A DNA stretch of 64,000 nt from Paenibacillus sp. HWE-109. Lineage in GTDB: Bacteria > Bacillota > Bacilli > Paenibacillales > NBRC-103111. The stretch lies in the NCBI RefSeq assembly GCF_022163125.1, contig NZ_CP091881.1:8202501-8266500 (forward strand), written 5' to 3'. The stretch's first letter is position 1. Every line of letters begins with the position of its first letter. Below the pieces are notes generated by a model. That model did no database searches. It worked only from the letters and a program-made list of their open reading frames with translations, and had not been told where the DNA came from. Shown here one piece after another: positions 24,843-34,577 of the stretch. The translations under genes were made by a program, and so were the position numbers.

Positions 24843-26573
24843 ATGTCTAAAAACTTTGTAGCTGTTTGGAAGAAAAGGCTGTTGGTGTTGTCTTTGAGAA
24901 GCAAAATTGTGGGAGCTTTCGTCATCGTTTCTTTGCTTGTGGCGGCGACCAGCGGTATGTCGTATACCTATTTGAACAAAGTGGACAGCTCCTATGCCAA
25001 GCTGTTAGGCGACAATGTCTCCATCCTGCGCGTTGTTTCAGAAATTAAAGAAAAAACACAAATGCAGAACAGCATGCTCTTCGGGTATGTGCTGGATCCG
25101 ACTAAGGAGAAGGAGCAGCGTTTGATGGATATGAATGCAGCGCTTGCTGCTGTCATTGCCCAGATGGGGGAGTTGTCCCATAACGAAGATGAGCAGAGCG
25201 CTATTCAGTCTACTATGGATTCCAACATGACGTTTGCACGTCTTGTGAAGAAAGTAACAGAGTATGCGAACAAAGGCAATGTTGCCTTGGCTAAGGCGGA
25301 AGCGACGCAGTGGGCCATCCCGACGACAGAAACCTTAACGCAGGCTGCTGCGAAAATTGAAGACCTCGAAAAGTCGACCCAAGAGGATGCTTCTGCGCGT
25401 AATCACGATGTGGTGAAATCGACGGTGCAAACGCTGATTTGGGTTAGCTTGGGGGCGTTCCTACTTGCTTTGGCCATGGGTCTTGTATTGTCACGGATGA
25501 TCGTGACCCCCATGCGTTTCATGGTGCGAGCAGCTGAGCGAATCGCTGCCTGCGACTTAACCGTTAGCGATATTCAAGTGAAGAATCGAGATGAATTGAG
25601 AGATCTGGCTAACGCTTTTAACCAAATGAAAGCTAATTTACATCGCTTAATTAGTCAAGTAGGCGGCAGTGCTCAGCAAGTTGCCGCAGCTTCGGCAGCA
25701 TTGAGCAGCAATTCTGAGCATGTCAGCGAGTCCTCTGAGCGAATTACGAATACGATCCAGCATATTTCGATCGGTACGGATGAGCAAGTAAGGAGCGTTC
25801 ATCTGGCTGTTGCCATCATGGAAGAAATGTCGGCAGCTGTGATTCAGATTGCCGGTGTTACGCAGTCCGCGAACGAACAGTCCTCTCTCGCCCAACAGGA
25901 GGCAGGGGCAGGCAACGCTGCTGTTGAGACAGCGATAGCTCAGATGCATGCCATCCATCAGAAGATGAAAGAACTGGCCGAATCGGTGCAAAGACTCGGC
26001 CAGCGCTCTGAACAAATCGTTCATGCGAACAGCATGATCGCTAATATTGCGCGACAAACGAATATGCTCGCGCTTAATGCTTCTATTGAAGCGGCTCGTG
26101 CTGGCGCTGCCGGCAAAGGTTTCGCGGTTGTGGCCGACGAAGTCCGCAAGCTGTCTATGCAGACGGGAGCGGCGGCTGAAGATGTGGCGGCTCTGGTGAC
26201 CAGCATTCAGGAGGAGACCAGAAGTGTTGTTGGCTCTACCGAGGCGGGAACCCGCGAGGTAGAGACTGGGCTTGAGGTTGTCGGCGTGGCGCAGATGACG
26301 TTCAAGCGCATTCGTGGGGCGATGGATGAGCTCGCCAGACAGATCACGGATGTCGCCGGCAGCTCGGCATCGATCTCGGAGAAGACACGCGCAGCCGTGG
26401 ATGTGATCCGGGCGATTGACGAAGTCGCCGGGCAAACGGCTTCGGGAACCCGTGTGGTTTCCTCCAACATCGAGGGGCAATACGCGAGTATGCAGGAGAT
26501 TGTTTCATCGGCGACGGTGCTGAATAGCATGGCGGCGGACTTGCAGACGCTGATTGGCCGCTTCCGTGTGTGA
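24843..26573 (+). CDS. methyl-accepting chemotaxis protein
   Basis: 576 residues from ATG at 24843, with GAGAGGTGG upstream (an in-frame ATG at 24825 has none). Membrane segment 1 (about 21-43), an extracellular four-helix-bundle sensor domain, membrane segment 2 (about 195-218), a HAMP domain and a long coiled-coil signalling domain with the hairpin tip around IARQTNMLALNASIEAARAG. It signals to CheA/CheW. Its place after mglBAC suggests chemotaxis toward the imported sugar or toward sugar-loaded binding protein, but this is inference. Confidence 0.92.
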   Translation: MSKNFVAVWKKRLLVLSLRSKIVGAFVIVSLLVAATSGMSYTYLNKVDSSYAKLLGDNVSILRVVSEIKEKTQMQNSMLFGYVLDPTKEKEQRLMDMNAALAAVIAQMGELSHNEDEQSAIQSTMDSNMTFARLVKKVTEYANKGNVALAKAEATQWAIPTTETLTQAAAKIEDLEKSTQEDASARNHDVVKSTVQTLIWVSLGAFLLALAMGLVLSRMIVTPMRFMVRAAERIAACDLTVSDIQVKNRDELRDLANAFNQMKANLHRLISQVGGSAQQVAAASAALSSNSEHVSESSERITNTIQHISIGTDEQVRSVHLAVAIMEEMSAAVIQIAGVTQSANEQSSLAQQEAGAGNAAVETAIAQMHAIHQKMKELAESVQRLGQRSEQIVHANSMIANIARQTNMLALNASIEAARAGAAGKGFAVVADEVRKLSMQTGAAAEDVAALVTSIQEETRSVVGSTEAGTREVETGLEVVGVAQMTFKRIRGAMDELARQITDVAGSSASISEKTRAAVDVIRAIDEVAGQTASGTRVVSSNIEGQYASMQEIVSSATVLNSMAADLQTLIGRFRV

Positions 26574-26753
26574 TTGATGTAGTCGGTTGGTCAGAGCAGC
26601 CTTAAGATGAGGATGCGGCGTGGGAAGATGTGTTGAAAGGCCGGAAAATGAGCTTAATGTGGGAGAGTAGAAATGAAGTGTGAAGTGTGGTTCATTGAGC
26701 AGCAGAGTGTGTTCCTGGTAGGGACGTGATGCTTGAGAGTGCCATAATCAGGG

Positions 26754-26934
26754 AGGGAACTACAGTACGCTATATGCTCCAATAACTTCTGTTTCTATGC
26801 TCAAAGGGAACTAGGATACGCTATATCAGTAGTTTGCTCGATTTGAAGCATGGATTTGAAAAGATAGCGTACCATAGTTCCTTCTGTGGTGGTTTTAGAC
26901 GGGTTTTGGCACAAATAAGGGATTATAGTTCCCT
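26754..26934. repeat. two-forward/two-reverse palindromic repeat element, copy 1
   Basis: Two forward motifs like AGGGAACTACAGTACGCTAT lie at 26754-26774 and 26805-26825. Two reverse-complement motifs lie at 26863-26883 and 26916-26934. The rest of the 426-base gap shows no gene. The same four-motif arrangement recurs near 55193-55372 (copy 2). Confidence 0.85.
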
Positions 26935-26956
26935 CTAGCGGTTCGTTTAATGATAG

Positions 26957-26990
26957 AAAAGGACCTAAGGCAGCAGCCTCAGGTCCTTTT
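26957..26990. terminator. bidirectional intrinsic terminator
   Basis: AAAAGGACCT and AGGTCCTTTT enclose an inner AGGC/GCCT stem, with T-rich sequence on both sides. It separates the chemoreceptor from the convergent D-amino-acid operon. Confidence 0.88.
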
Positions 26991-26999
26991 CAGTTTTTC

Positions 27000-27464
27000 C
27001 TAATCGCGTACTTCTACGATAAGCTCAATTTCGACTGGCGTATGAAAGGGCAGATCACTTGTCCCGATCGCGGAACGAGCGTGTTTGCCTTGTTCGCCGA
27101 ACACAGCGACAAGCAAATCGGACGCGCCGTTGATAACGTAAGGCTGATCGCCGAAACCAGGTGCGCTGTTCACGAAGCCGAGCATTTTCACGATTTTCAC
27201 AACACGGTCAAGGTCGCCCAGGTACCCTTTCATAACCGCTAAGCAGTTGATGATCGTTTGACGAGCTGCAGCTTGGCCTTGCTCGATCGTAACTTCGCGG
27301 CCGACTTTACCTTCAAACATCAGATCGCCATTGATGCGGCAGTCTTGGCCGGACAAATAGATCAGATTGCCTGTTTGATTGCAAGGAATATACGTGAAAC
27401 GCGGTTCTGGGGATGGGGGAAGCGTGATGCCTAGTTCTAATAAACGTTGTTCGATTTGGGACAT
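27000..27464 (-). CDS. RidA-family imine/enamine deaminase
   Basis: 154 residues of the YjgF/YER057c/UK114 family, in the longer subgroup with an N-terminal MSQIEQRLLELGITLPP segment. RidA proteins hydrolyse reactive 2-aminoacrylate-type intermediates released by PLP enzymes. It is the last gene of the D-amino-acid operon, which fits a role in clearing the enamine made by the PLP enzyme two genes upstream. GGAGG precedes the ATG. Confidence 0.9.
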   Translation of the reverse strand: MSQIEQRLLELGITLPPSPEPRFTYIPCNQTGNLIYLSGQDCRINGDLMFEGKVGREVTIEQGQAAARQTIINCLAVMKGYLGDLDRVVKIVKMLGFVNSAPGFGDQPYVINGASDLLVAVFGEQGKHARSAIGTSDLPFHTPVEIELIVEVRD

Positions 27465-27505
27465 GGTAGTAACCTCCGGATTAGTTAGTAGATTTGGATA
27501 AATGA

Positions 27506-29110
27506 TTAATGACGGCAGCAGTGCTGCGCTCGGATGAATATCCCTTCGCGTGCATGGGTATGCTCACCGTTAGACAAGGTAAGTTTTCCATTCACGACAA
27601 CGTGCGGGATGCCATCTGGATAAAGTCTAGGTTCCTCGAACGTAGCATGATCTTGAATGGTATCTGGGTTGAAAACAGTGACATCGGCGATGTAGCCCGG
27701 GACAATGAGTCCGCGTTTCCCCAGCTTAAAGCGCTGCACAGGGAAGGAAGTCACTTTGCGTACCGCTTGCTCCAGAGTAAGGACACGGTGCTCGCGCACA
27801 AATTTGGCGAAGACGCGCGGAAACGTTCCGTATAACCGCGGATGCGGCTTACCTGTATCGCAAGTAAGACTATCCGAGGCAATGAGTGATTTGTCGTAGG
27901 CAACGACTTGCTTCACATCATCATCGGACATGTGGAAGTAGACAATGGAGATTCGGCCTTCTTCTTCCAGCAGCAGATCCATCATGCAATCCGCTGGATG
28001 CTGACCGCGCATTTCGCTGATTTCGGCGATGTGCTTGCCTTCGAGATGACGGTTTTTCTCTGTGTGCATCGCGGACAAGAACACACTTTGCCAACCTGTG
28101 GAGCAAATGAGATTGTCCCAAGTGACCTGTTCATGGCTTAGCTCCTCACGGATAACGGCACGTATCTTAGGACTGCGCAGCAAATCGAGTACTTTCTCGA
28201 TACCGCCTTCCAGTACCCATGGAGGTAGAATGGTTGTCAAACTTGTAGATCCCGCATTGTAGGGATACACGTCACAGGTTACATCCATGCCGCGCGCTCT
28301 GGCGTCTTCAATAAGTTCCAGGGCATCGACAATTTGTCCCCAATTTCGTTTGCCCGCTGCTTTAAGATGGCTGATATGCAGCGAAACGCCGGCCTTCTCA
28401 GCAATCCAGATGACCTCTTGAACGGATGGCAGCAAATTATTGCCCTCTCCGCGAATATGTGTGGAGAAGAGACCGTTATAGGCTGGCAGCACCGAACATA
28501 GCTCAGCGATTTCTTCTTTGCTCGTGTAGCTGCCAGGAGCGTATAGAAGTCCGATCGATAATCCGATCGCCCCGGCCTTCAAGCCCTCTTCCAGGATTTG
28601 CTTCATCTGCGCAACTTCGAGTGTGGTCGCTGGACGGTTGGCAAAGCCCATCACGGCAATGCGCAGGGCACCGTGGGCTACATAGGTAGCCATGTGCTCG
28701 GAAGGGCGGGAGTCGGCAACAGCATCCATGTATTGTCCGACGGTTTCCCATGGCCAAGCCCATTTGGTTTGGCCGATGACAGGTTGGATATAGCTTTGGA
28801 GCAGCTCAGCTTGGGCAGGGACGAAGGGCGCAGGCGCCAACCCGCAGTTGCCGACGACTTCGGTTGTAACGCCTTGGCGCATCTTGATTTCGCTGTGCGG
28901 ATAATCGAAAATCATTAAATCGGAATGGCAATGCCCATCGATAAAACCAGGGGCAATCACTTGGCGCTGCACATCGATGACTTGTGCGGCTTCCTCATGA
29001 ATTTGGCCAACAGCTACAATTGTATGGCCTTGAATGGCGACATCGCCGGCAAACCAAGGATTACCGGTGCCATCGACAATCCGGCCATTTTTCAAGATAA
29101 GATCCAACAT
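27506..29110 (-). CDS. N-acyl-D-amino-acid deacylase (D-aminoacylase)
   Basis: 534 residues of the amidohydrolase superfamily. The metal site is visible as IDGHCHSD near 60, STHIRGEG, SHLKAAG and the catalytic Asp in ASDSLTCDTGKPHPRLYG. The GNCGLAPAP loop is typical of D-aminoacylases and dihydroorotase-like relatives. It releases free D-amino acids from N-acyl forms in the cytoplasm. It lies between the PLP enzyme and ridA, with gaps of 22 and 41 bases. Confidence 0.92.
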   Translation of the reverse strand: MLDLILKNGRIVDGTGNPWFAGDVAIQGHTIVAVGQIHEEAAQVIDVQRQVIAPGFIDGHCHSDLMIFDYPHSEIKMRQGVTTEVVGNCGLAPAPFVPAQAELLQSYIQPVIGQTKWAWPWETVGQYMDAVADSRPSEHMATYVAHGALRIAVMGFANRPATTLEVAQMKQILEEGLKAGAIGLSIGLLYAPGSYTSKEEIAELCSVLPAYNGLFSTHIRGEGNNLLPSVQEVIWIAEKAGVSLHISHLKAAGKRNWGQIVDALELIEDARARGMDVTCDVYPYNAGSTSLTTILPPWVLEGGIEKVLDLLRSPKIRAVIREELSHEQVTWDNLICSTGWQSVFLSAMHTEKNRHLEGKHIAEISEMRGQHPADCMMDLLLEEEGRISIVYFHMSDDDVKQVVAYDKSLIASDSLTCDTGKPHPRLYGTFPRVFAKFVREHRVLTLEQAVRKVTSFPVQRFKLGKRGLIVPGYIADVTVFNPDTIQDHATFEEPRLYPDGIPHVVVNGKLTLSNGEHTHAREGIFIRAQHCCRH

Positions 29111-29132
29111 AATGGCTACACCTCCTGAGTGA

Positions 29133-30278
29133 TTACTCTAGCATTCCCCGTGCAAGGACAGGTACGCGTTCATAAGCATGGCCGCGCTGCATAACCACTT
29201 GATTATGCAAGTTGACCGTGCTGCATATGTGATTAGGAATAATGCGCAGCGTATCGCCGACCTGTAAGTTGGCAGCTTGGGCGAGCGGCCCGAGTTCGAT
29301 CATGCCATGCTCTTCCGTCATGCGAATGAGCAGCGCATCCTCGAGGTTCATGATGTAGCCGAAGCCGCGAAGCTGAAGGGGATCGGTGCCAGGCTGCACA
29401 TCCGTCGCGAACGTTTTGCTGCCGCCGTCGACGATGGCCAGATCCGCCGAAGGGCGGCTGACGACGGTGACGAGCACGCTGCCCGCGCAATCGGTGATAT
29501 CGCAGACGCCAAGGCGGGCTTGCATCCGGTCATGGAACACATAGGTGCCGGGGCGGACCTCCGTTACGCCAGCCACCGCAGCGGCGTATAACGCAGTCGG
29601 CGTAGAGCCTACGCTGACATCGGCGATCGCGATGCCTTGCGCTCTAAGACGTTCGGCAAGCTCTACCATTAGCGTGCCTTCTTCATGCCCAGCCGCCGCA
29701 ACGTCGAGGGTAGATTTGCCTCCTACCAGCGAGCCGCGGAACGTATAGATGCCGGTGAGCCGCAGATGGGGCATGCGGGCAATGTCGGCTGCGAGCGCAG
29801 CGGCTTGGTCGAACAGCACGCCAGTGCGGCGCAAACCGGTATCGATCTCTAGCCGGACTTGCAGGGAGTGGCCCTGTTCGCTAGCGATTTGTTCCATCCG
29901 CTGCGCGCCTGCCAAGCTGTCCACAGCAACGATTAATTCGATTTGCTCACTTAGACGGATCGCTCTTCGGATCTTGCTCGGAGTTACAAGCGGATAAGCG
30001 ATGAAAATATTGCTGACGCCATTTGCCGCCATCACCTCCGCTTCCGATACTTTGGCTACGGTGATGCCGACGGCGCCTGCTTCCATCTGCTGGAGGGCAA
30101 TGGCCGGCATTTTGTGAGTTTTGGCATGAGGACGCAGCTTCACTTGAAGGGCGTTGACTTTCTCCGCCATGGTTTGAATGTTGTGATCCATCCGCTCCGT
30201 ATCAATAATCAGGCAAGGTGTTTCCAAAGTTTCCAGTGTTTCCAGGGCTTCCGAGGTTTGTAAAGTTTCTGTCATCAC
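29133..30278 (-). CDS. D-threonine aldolase/D-serine dehydratase-like PLP enzyme
   Basis: 381 residues with an alanine-racemase-type N-terminal barrel and a C-terminal D-ser_dehydrat domain. PLP lysine is predicted as Lys53 in RPHAKTHK; the metal-binding His-x-Cys is in IPNHICST. Members cleave D-threonine or dehydrate D-serine. The start overlaps the regulator's stop (ATGA). The N-terminus contains a codon-level duplication, ALETLETLETP, from a nine-base tandem repeat near 30220-30250. Substrate is not determined; the operon favours D-Ser or D-Thr. Confidence 0.87.
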   Translation of the reverse strand: MMTETLQTSEALETLETLETPCLIIDTERMDHNIQTMAEKVNALQVKLRPHAKTHKMPAIALQQMEAGAVGITVAKVSEAEVMAANGVSNIFIAYPLVTPSKIRRAIRLSEQIELIVAVDSLAGAQRMEQIASEQGHSLQVRLEIDTGLRRTGVLFDQAAALAADIARMPHLRLTGIYTFRGSLVGGKSTLDVAAAGHEEGTLMVELAERLRAQGIAIADVSVGSTPTALYAAAVAGVTEVRPGTYVFHDRMQARLGVCDITDCAGSVLVTVVSRPSADLAIVDGGSKTFATDVQPGTDPLQLRGFGYIMNLEDALLIRMTEEHGMIELGPLAQAANLQVGDTLRIIPNHICSTVNLHNQVVMQRGHAYERVPVLARGMLE

Positions 30279-30931
30279 ACTTCACTCTCTTTCACGGCAC
30301 TTTTGCCTTCTTCTAAATGGCTGTAAAGGGTATATTTCGAAATGTTCAGGTAGGCGCAAATTTTCTCGCCGCCTTTTTTAATGAGAAAGGCACCTTTGGC
30401 GTCGAGCAATTGAATCATACGCATTTTGTCATCCTTGGTCATCACCGCGACAGGCTTGCCGACCTGCTCCTGGGCTTCTTGAATGAGGGCATCGAGCAAA
30501 TCGCTGACGCTCGTGACGAAGGATTCCTTCACTTCGGACTCCTGTCCTGGATTAATCAAGGTTTGCAGCGTCTTCTCAGCAATCATCAGCTCTGTAATAT
30601 CAAAATTGATACAGAGAGAGCCGATGATGCGTCCGGCTTTATTTTTCATATACATCGAACTTGAGCGTAAAATGCGTCCGTCTTTGGTTTGCGTTAAATA
30701 ATTATATTTATTCCCGTTTACATGGTTCCCGCGCAGCAGTTCCAGACCCAGATTGGTCCCAGGATCTCCCACTTTGCGTCCGGTAATGTGACCGTTGGCA
30801 ATGGCAACGATGGAACTCTCGTAAGAGCCGGTCAGATCATGGAGCACAACCTCACAGTTATTTCCAAATTGGGCGGCTAATCCTGTGACCAGTTCCGTCA
30901 AAAAGCCAAATTCATCTTGAATGGATTCCAT
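30275..30931 (-). CDS. YheO/DauR-like PAS-HTH transcriptional regulator
   Basis: 218 residues from ATG at 30931, with AAGGGGAG nine bases upstream; a TTG at 30967 lies at the promoter's -10 and cannot be used. The N-terminal YheO-type PAS domain (about 5-115) is followed by a C-terminal helix-turn-helix (about 160-210). DauR of Pseudomonas aeruginosa, in this family, controls D-arginine catabolism. It is the first gene of the operon, so it probably controls its own transcript in response to a D-amino acid. Confidence 0.88.
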   Translation of the reverse strand: MESIQDEFGFLTELVTGLAAQFGNNCEVVLHDLTGSYESSIVAIANGHITGRKVGDPGTNLGLELLRGNHVNGNKYNYLTQTKDGRILRSSSMYMKNKAGRIIGSLCINFDITELMIAEKTLQTLINPGQESEVKESFVTSVSDLLDALIQEAQEQVGKPVAVMTKDDKMRMIQLLDAKGAFLIKKGGEKICAYLNISKYTLYSHLEEGKSAVKESEV

Positions 30932-30966
30932 GCCCGTTATCTCCCCTTGAAGATTATTCTGAGCCA

Positions 30967-30994
30967 AATAGTATCACAATCGCGATAAATGTCA
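30967..30994 (-). promoter_or_regulatory. promoter and possible operator of the D-amino-acid operon
   Basis: On the minus strand, TTGACA, a 16-base spacer and TACTAT. The spacer contains the palindrome ATCGCGAT (30978-30985), a natural place for regulator binding. Confidence 0.65.
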
Positions 30995-31090
30995 AACAAA
31001 AAGTTTGGGATGCTAAAAAAAAGTATGATTTTTAAGGTGTGCTCTGGTACTATGAAAAAAGATGTTGGAATTGTAAAGGAGAGATTTCCC

Positions 31091-32887
31091 GTGAGACGTT
31101 GGTTTGCCAAATCACTGAAACGTAAGCTGTCTTTACTCATTTTATTCGCCGTGGTGCTGCCGTTGCTTTCGATGGGAACCGTGTCTTACAAAATCGCTAC
31201 CTCCGTGACCGAAGATAAAGCGAAGCAGGCGGGGATGAATACCCTTAAGCAGATGACCGATAAACTCGATTTTGTCATACAGGACGTCGAGAACATGTCG
31301 ATCTTTCTGATTGGCCAAAAGGATATCCAAACCTATTTGGACAACAAGGAAGGCGATGTCAACAGCTATTCGCAAATCGTGGGTACGCTATGGAATTTAT
31401 CGTATTCCAAGAAATATATCGCTAACATCACTATTACGCCGACTAACGGCAATCCCGTGCTTTTTACCACGACCGTAACGAATTCGGGCTTACAGCCGCT
31501 TCTCGTGCAATATGAATCCGTCTACAAGTCAGCAACGAAGTGGTGGTCGCCGCTTTACGAACTTCAAACCTCCGATGGTGCCAAAAAAGTGATTTCACTG
31601 GTCAGACCGATACGGGATGTGAGCACATATAAAACGCTAGGGACCTTAACCGTTTCGCTGGATCAAGCCGAGATCGGAAGTTATTTGACCGACGCCGGTT
31701 GGGAAAGCAGTGGATTTGTCATGCTGCGGGATCAGTATGATCGGATCATTTCCGGTGGAGATACCCGCTGGCTGGCGCAAAAAGTAACGGAAGTATTTCC
31801 GAATTTGGGGAAACTGGTAGAGACCAGCGGCGTGCTGAATGTGCAGTGGAAGGAACAGCCGCATACGGTTTTATATAATCAGATCCCGCGATTAGGCTGG
31901 ACGCTGATCGGGTTCATTCCGACTGAGATATATCAGAAACAGAACGGGTACGTGCTGACCGTAACTGCGATTACGATCGTTATCGCGCTGCTGCTGGCTA
32001 TGGGACTGGTCCTCTACTTCCTGCAGTGGGTGACGAAACCTTTGACCAAATTAACCAAATATCTGAAGGATTTGAACCCGGAGGAGACGATTCCCACCTA
32101 TGAGGTGAAAAGTGTCGACGAAGTCGGACTGCTTGTTCACAGCTATAATAAACTTAGTGAGCGGATCAGCCGCTTGAAAGATCAGGTTCAGTTGAACGAA
32201 GCGATGAAAAAGGAGGCGGATATTTTGGCGCTGCAAGCACAGATTAATCCGCATTTCCTCTACAATACACTCTCATCCATCCATTGGATCGCCTTAATGA
32301 ACAAAGATCGGCAGATCGCCGATATGGTGGGTGCGCTTAGTGATTTCTTGCGCTTTAGTTTAAATAAAGGGGAAGAGTTCTGCACGGTTCAGCAGGAAAT
32401 TTCTCATGCTCAGAACTATGCGTATATCCAAGCCATCCGCTTTCCCGAGCAATTCGATATTGAGTTTTTTATCGCTCCGGCGATGATTCAAAGCACGATG
32501 TTGAAGCTGCTTCTGCAGCCGTTGATCGAGAATAGCTTGATTCACGGTATCCAGAAGAAGAAGGCGAAGGGACATATCTATGTGCACGGCGAGCTGCGCG
32601 ACAATCAAATGAAATTCGTTGTCGAAGACACAGGCATCGGGATGGAAGAGGCGAAGCTTCGCGATATCCAAGCTCAGCTCACATTGGCTAATCACCAGCT
32701 CGGCCTTCGCAATGAAGCGGTCAAAGATGCCAAAATCGTGGTAACGAGCTATGGGCTTATCAATGTTCACCGCAGGCTTTTATTGCATTATGGCCTTGGC
32801 TCCGGGCTTGTGGTCGACAGTACGCCAGGTGTCGGGACGACGATTACATTCACAATTCCGCTTGAGAAGGGAGAGTTAGCACTATGA
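31091..32887 (+). CDS. YesM-type sensor histidine kinase
   Basis: 598 residues from GTG at 31091, preceded by AAAGGAGAG; earlier in-frame starts lack such a site. Membrane segments at about 14-34 and 290-315 flank an extracellular Cache-like domain. HAMP, QINPHFLYNTLSS (phospho-His) and a HATPase with EDTGIGMEE and NVHRRL complete it. It is translationally coupled to the response regulator that follows (ATGA overlap) and probably senses the ligand of the downstream sugar transporter. Confidence 0.92.
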   Translation: MRRWFAKSLKRKLSLLILFAVVLPLLSMGTVSYKIATSVTEDKAKQAGMNTLKQMTDKLDFVIQDVENMSIFLIGQKDIQTYLDNKEGDVNSYSQIVGTLWNLSYSKKYIANITITPTNGNPVLFTTTVTNSGLQPLLVQYESVYKSATKWWSPLYELQTSDGAKKVISLVRPIRDVSTYKTLGTLTVSLDQAEIGSYLTDAGWESSGFVMLRDQYDRIISGGDTRWLAQKVTEVFPNLGKLVETSGVLNVQWKEQPHTVLYNQIPRLGWTLIGFIPTEIYQKQNGYVLTVTAITIVIALLLAMGLVLYFLQWVTKPLTKLTKYLKDLNPEETIPTYEVKSVDEVGLLVHSYNKLSERISRLKDQVQLNEAMKKEADILALQAQINPHFLYNTLSSIHWIALMNKDRQIADMVGALSDFLRFSLNKGEEFCTVQQEISHAQNYAYIQAIRFPEQFDIEFFIAPAMIQSTMLKLLLQPLIENSLIHGIQKKKAKGHIYVHGELRDNQMKFVVEDTGIGMEEAKLRDIQAQLTLANHQLGLRNEAVKDAKIVVTSYGLINVHRRLLLHYGLGSGLVVDSTPGVGTTITFTIPLEKGELAL

Positions 32888-34446
32888 GAATCTTGATTGT
32901 AGATGACGAGGTTATTATTCGAACGGGTCTCTGTACCGTCATCGATTGGAAAGAGCTCGGACTCGAATTGCTTCCGGCCGCTTCTTCCGCGGAGGAGGCT
33001 CTAGAACGTATTCCCGTCGAGAAGCCGCATATTGTCCTGACGGACATCCGCATGTCCGGAATGGACGGCATAGAACTTGCCCGTGAGGTGAAAGTGCTCC
33101 TGCCGGATACCGAGATTGTCATTCTTACTGGCTACGATGACTTCAGCTATGCCCAGCAAGCGCTGCGTGAAGGAGTAACGGATTATTTGCTGAAGACGAG
33201 TCGACCGGAAGAAATTATTAAGGCTGCGCTGAAAGCGAAGATGAACATTATGGAGAAATGGGAATCCGTGAAGCAAGATATGATGCAGCAGGCTGCTTTG
33301 CGCAGTCAACTGCTGGACCGGGTTCTCAGCCGCGGCTTGCAGGACGATGAGATTGCCAAGGAACAGCTCCAGGTATGGTTTCACAAATACGGCGTAGATG
33401 TGGACCCGGTGTCTGGTTTGCCAGCCCCCATGCAAGTGCTCCTCATTGCCGCTTCCGGCTGGGGGGAGTCGCCCATTACGGAACTGCTGCAAGGCGCAGC
33501 GGAGAATATTCTGTTCGAGCTGCTCCCTTGTGTAACGTTGATGAAAAAGGATCATTTGCTGATGGTGGTGCGTCACGAAGCCGGATTTACCGATCAAGCT
33601 GGACTCATTAAGGCTCTCAAGCGAGTAACGGATACGCTCAAATGTTCCGCCTTTGCGGCTATGGGCACAGTCGCTCCGGACTATGAGACGCTGCGGGAAT
33701 CTTATCGTGCAGCGAAGGAAGTATTTGCTTACCAAGGGCTAATCGGATCGAAGGGGCTGTTCACCTTGGATGATATCCGCGAACGCAGCGGAGGCAGAAC
33801 GGTGTGCACAGAGAAGGAAGAAGCCGAGCTGACAGCCATTCTGATGAGCGACAATGCGACGGAGCTGCGACACTGGGTGAACCAGAAAGTGCGCGCATTG
33901 ATGGAGGATACGGTAGCGACCCCGCTAACCGTTCATGGGTATTTGCAGTCGATGATTATTGCCGGACATCGCTGGCTGGAGCGCGCCTGTTCAGCACAGA
34001 ATGGGACAGCCTCGCTCAGCACGCTTCCTACGTACGAGGGGGAGGGGCGTCCCGAAGATGAGGTCTTTAAGGTGCTGTCCGCGGTGATGTCGCGATTCCA
34101 TCAAGGCTTGGATCAGAACCGTTATGCCTATGTGTACAAGTCCATTGCTTATATTCGAGATAATTTGCATCAGCCGATTTCCCTTCAACAGGTGGCGGGA
34201 TTCGTCCATGTGAATCCCAATCATTTCAGCGAAGTGTTCAAAAGGGAAACCGGCTGCACCTATATTGAATTCGTCACGCAGGAGCGGATGAAACGCGCCA
34301 TCGATATCCTGCAAGGGACCCAAACGAAGGTCAGTGATATTGCCCGAAGAGTCGGATATGAGGACATTAAATACTTTACACAACAGTTTAAAAAGTATAC
34401 CGGAAAGACGCCTTCCGAATTTCGGCAGGGGGGAAAGACTGAATAA
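32884..34446 (+). CDS. YesN-type response regulator with AraC domain
   Basis: 520 residues. The receiver domain has DDE at 7-9 and phospho-acceptor Asp54 in TDIRMSG; the AraC-type DNA-binding domain is at about 415-515 with VNPNHFSEVFKRETG and PSEFRQ. Its first codon overlaps the kinase stop. It is expected to activate the binding protein-permease genes that start 131 bases downstream. Confidence 0.93.
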   Translation: MRILIVDDEVIIRTGLCTVIDWKELGLELLPAASSAEEALERIPVEKPHIVLTDIRMSGMDGIELAREVKVLLPDTEIVILTGYDDFSYAQQALREGVTDYLLKTSRPEEIIKAALKAKMNIMEKWESVKQDMMQQAALRSQLLDRVLSRGLQDDEIAKEQLQVWFHKYGVDVDPVSGLPAPMQVLLIAASGWGESPITELLQGAAENILFELLPCVTLMKKDHLLMVVRHEAGFTDQAGLIKALKRVTDTLKCSAFAAMGTVAPDYETLRESYRAAKEVFAYQGLIGSKGLFTLDDIRERSGGRTVCTEKEEAELTAILMSDNATELRHWVNQKVRALMEDTVATPLTVHGYLQSMIIAGHRWLERACSAQNGTASLSTLPTYEGEGRPEDEVFKVLSAVMSRFHQGLDQNRYAYVYKSIAYIRDNLHQPISLQQVAGFVHVNPNHFSEVFKRETGCTYIEFVTQERMKRAIDILQGTQTKVSDIARRVGYEDIKYFTQQFKKYTGKTPSEFRQGGKTE

Positions 34447-34577
34447 TGTCCCCCTCTGCGCCGAAGTCTCTCCCGTACCTTCTCCTGAAATTGTCCCCTA
34501 TACTAAAGGTGTAGCGAGAGAGATTGAGTTGATAAGAAGCAAGTTTTCTACGAAAACCTTTAGGGAGGTCCGAACAC

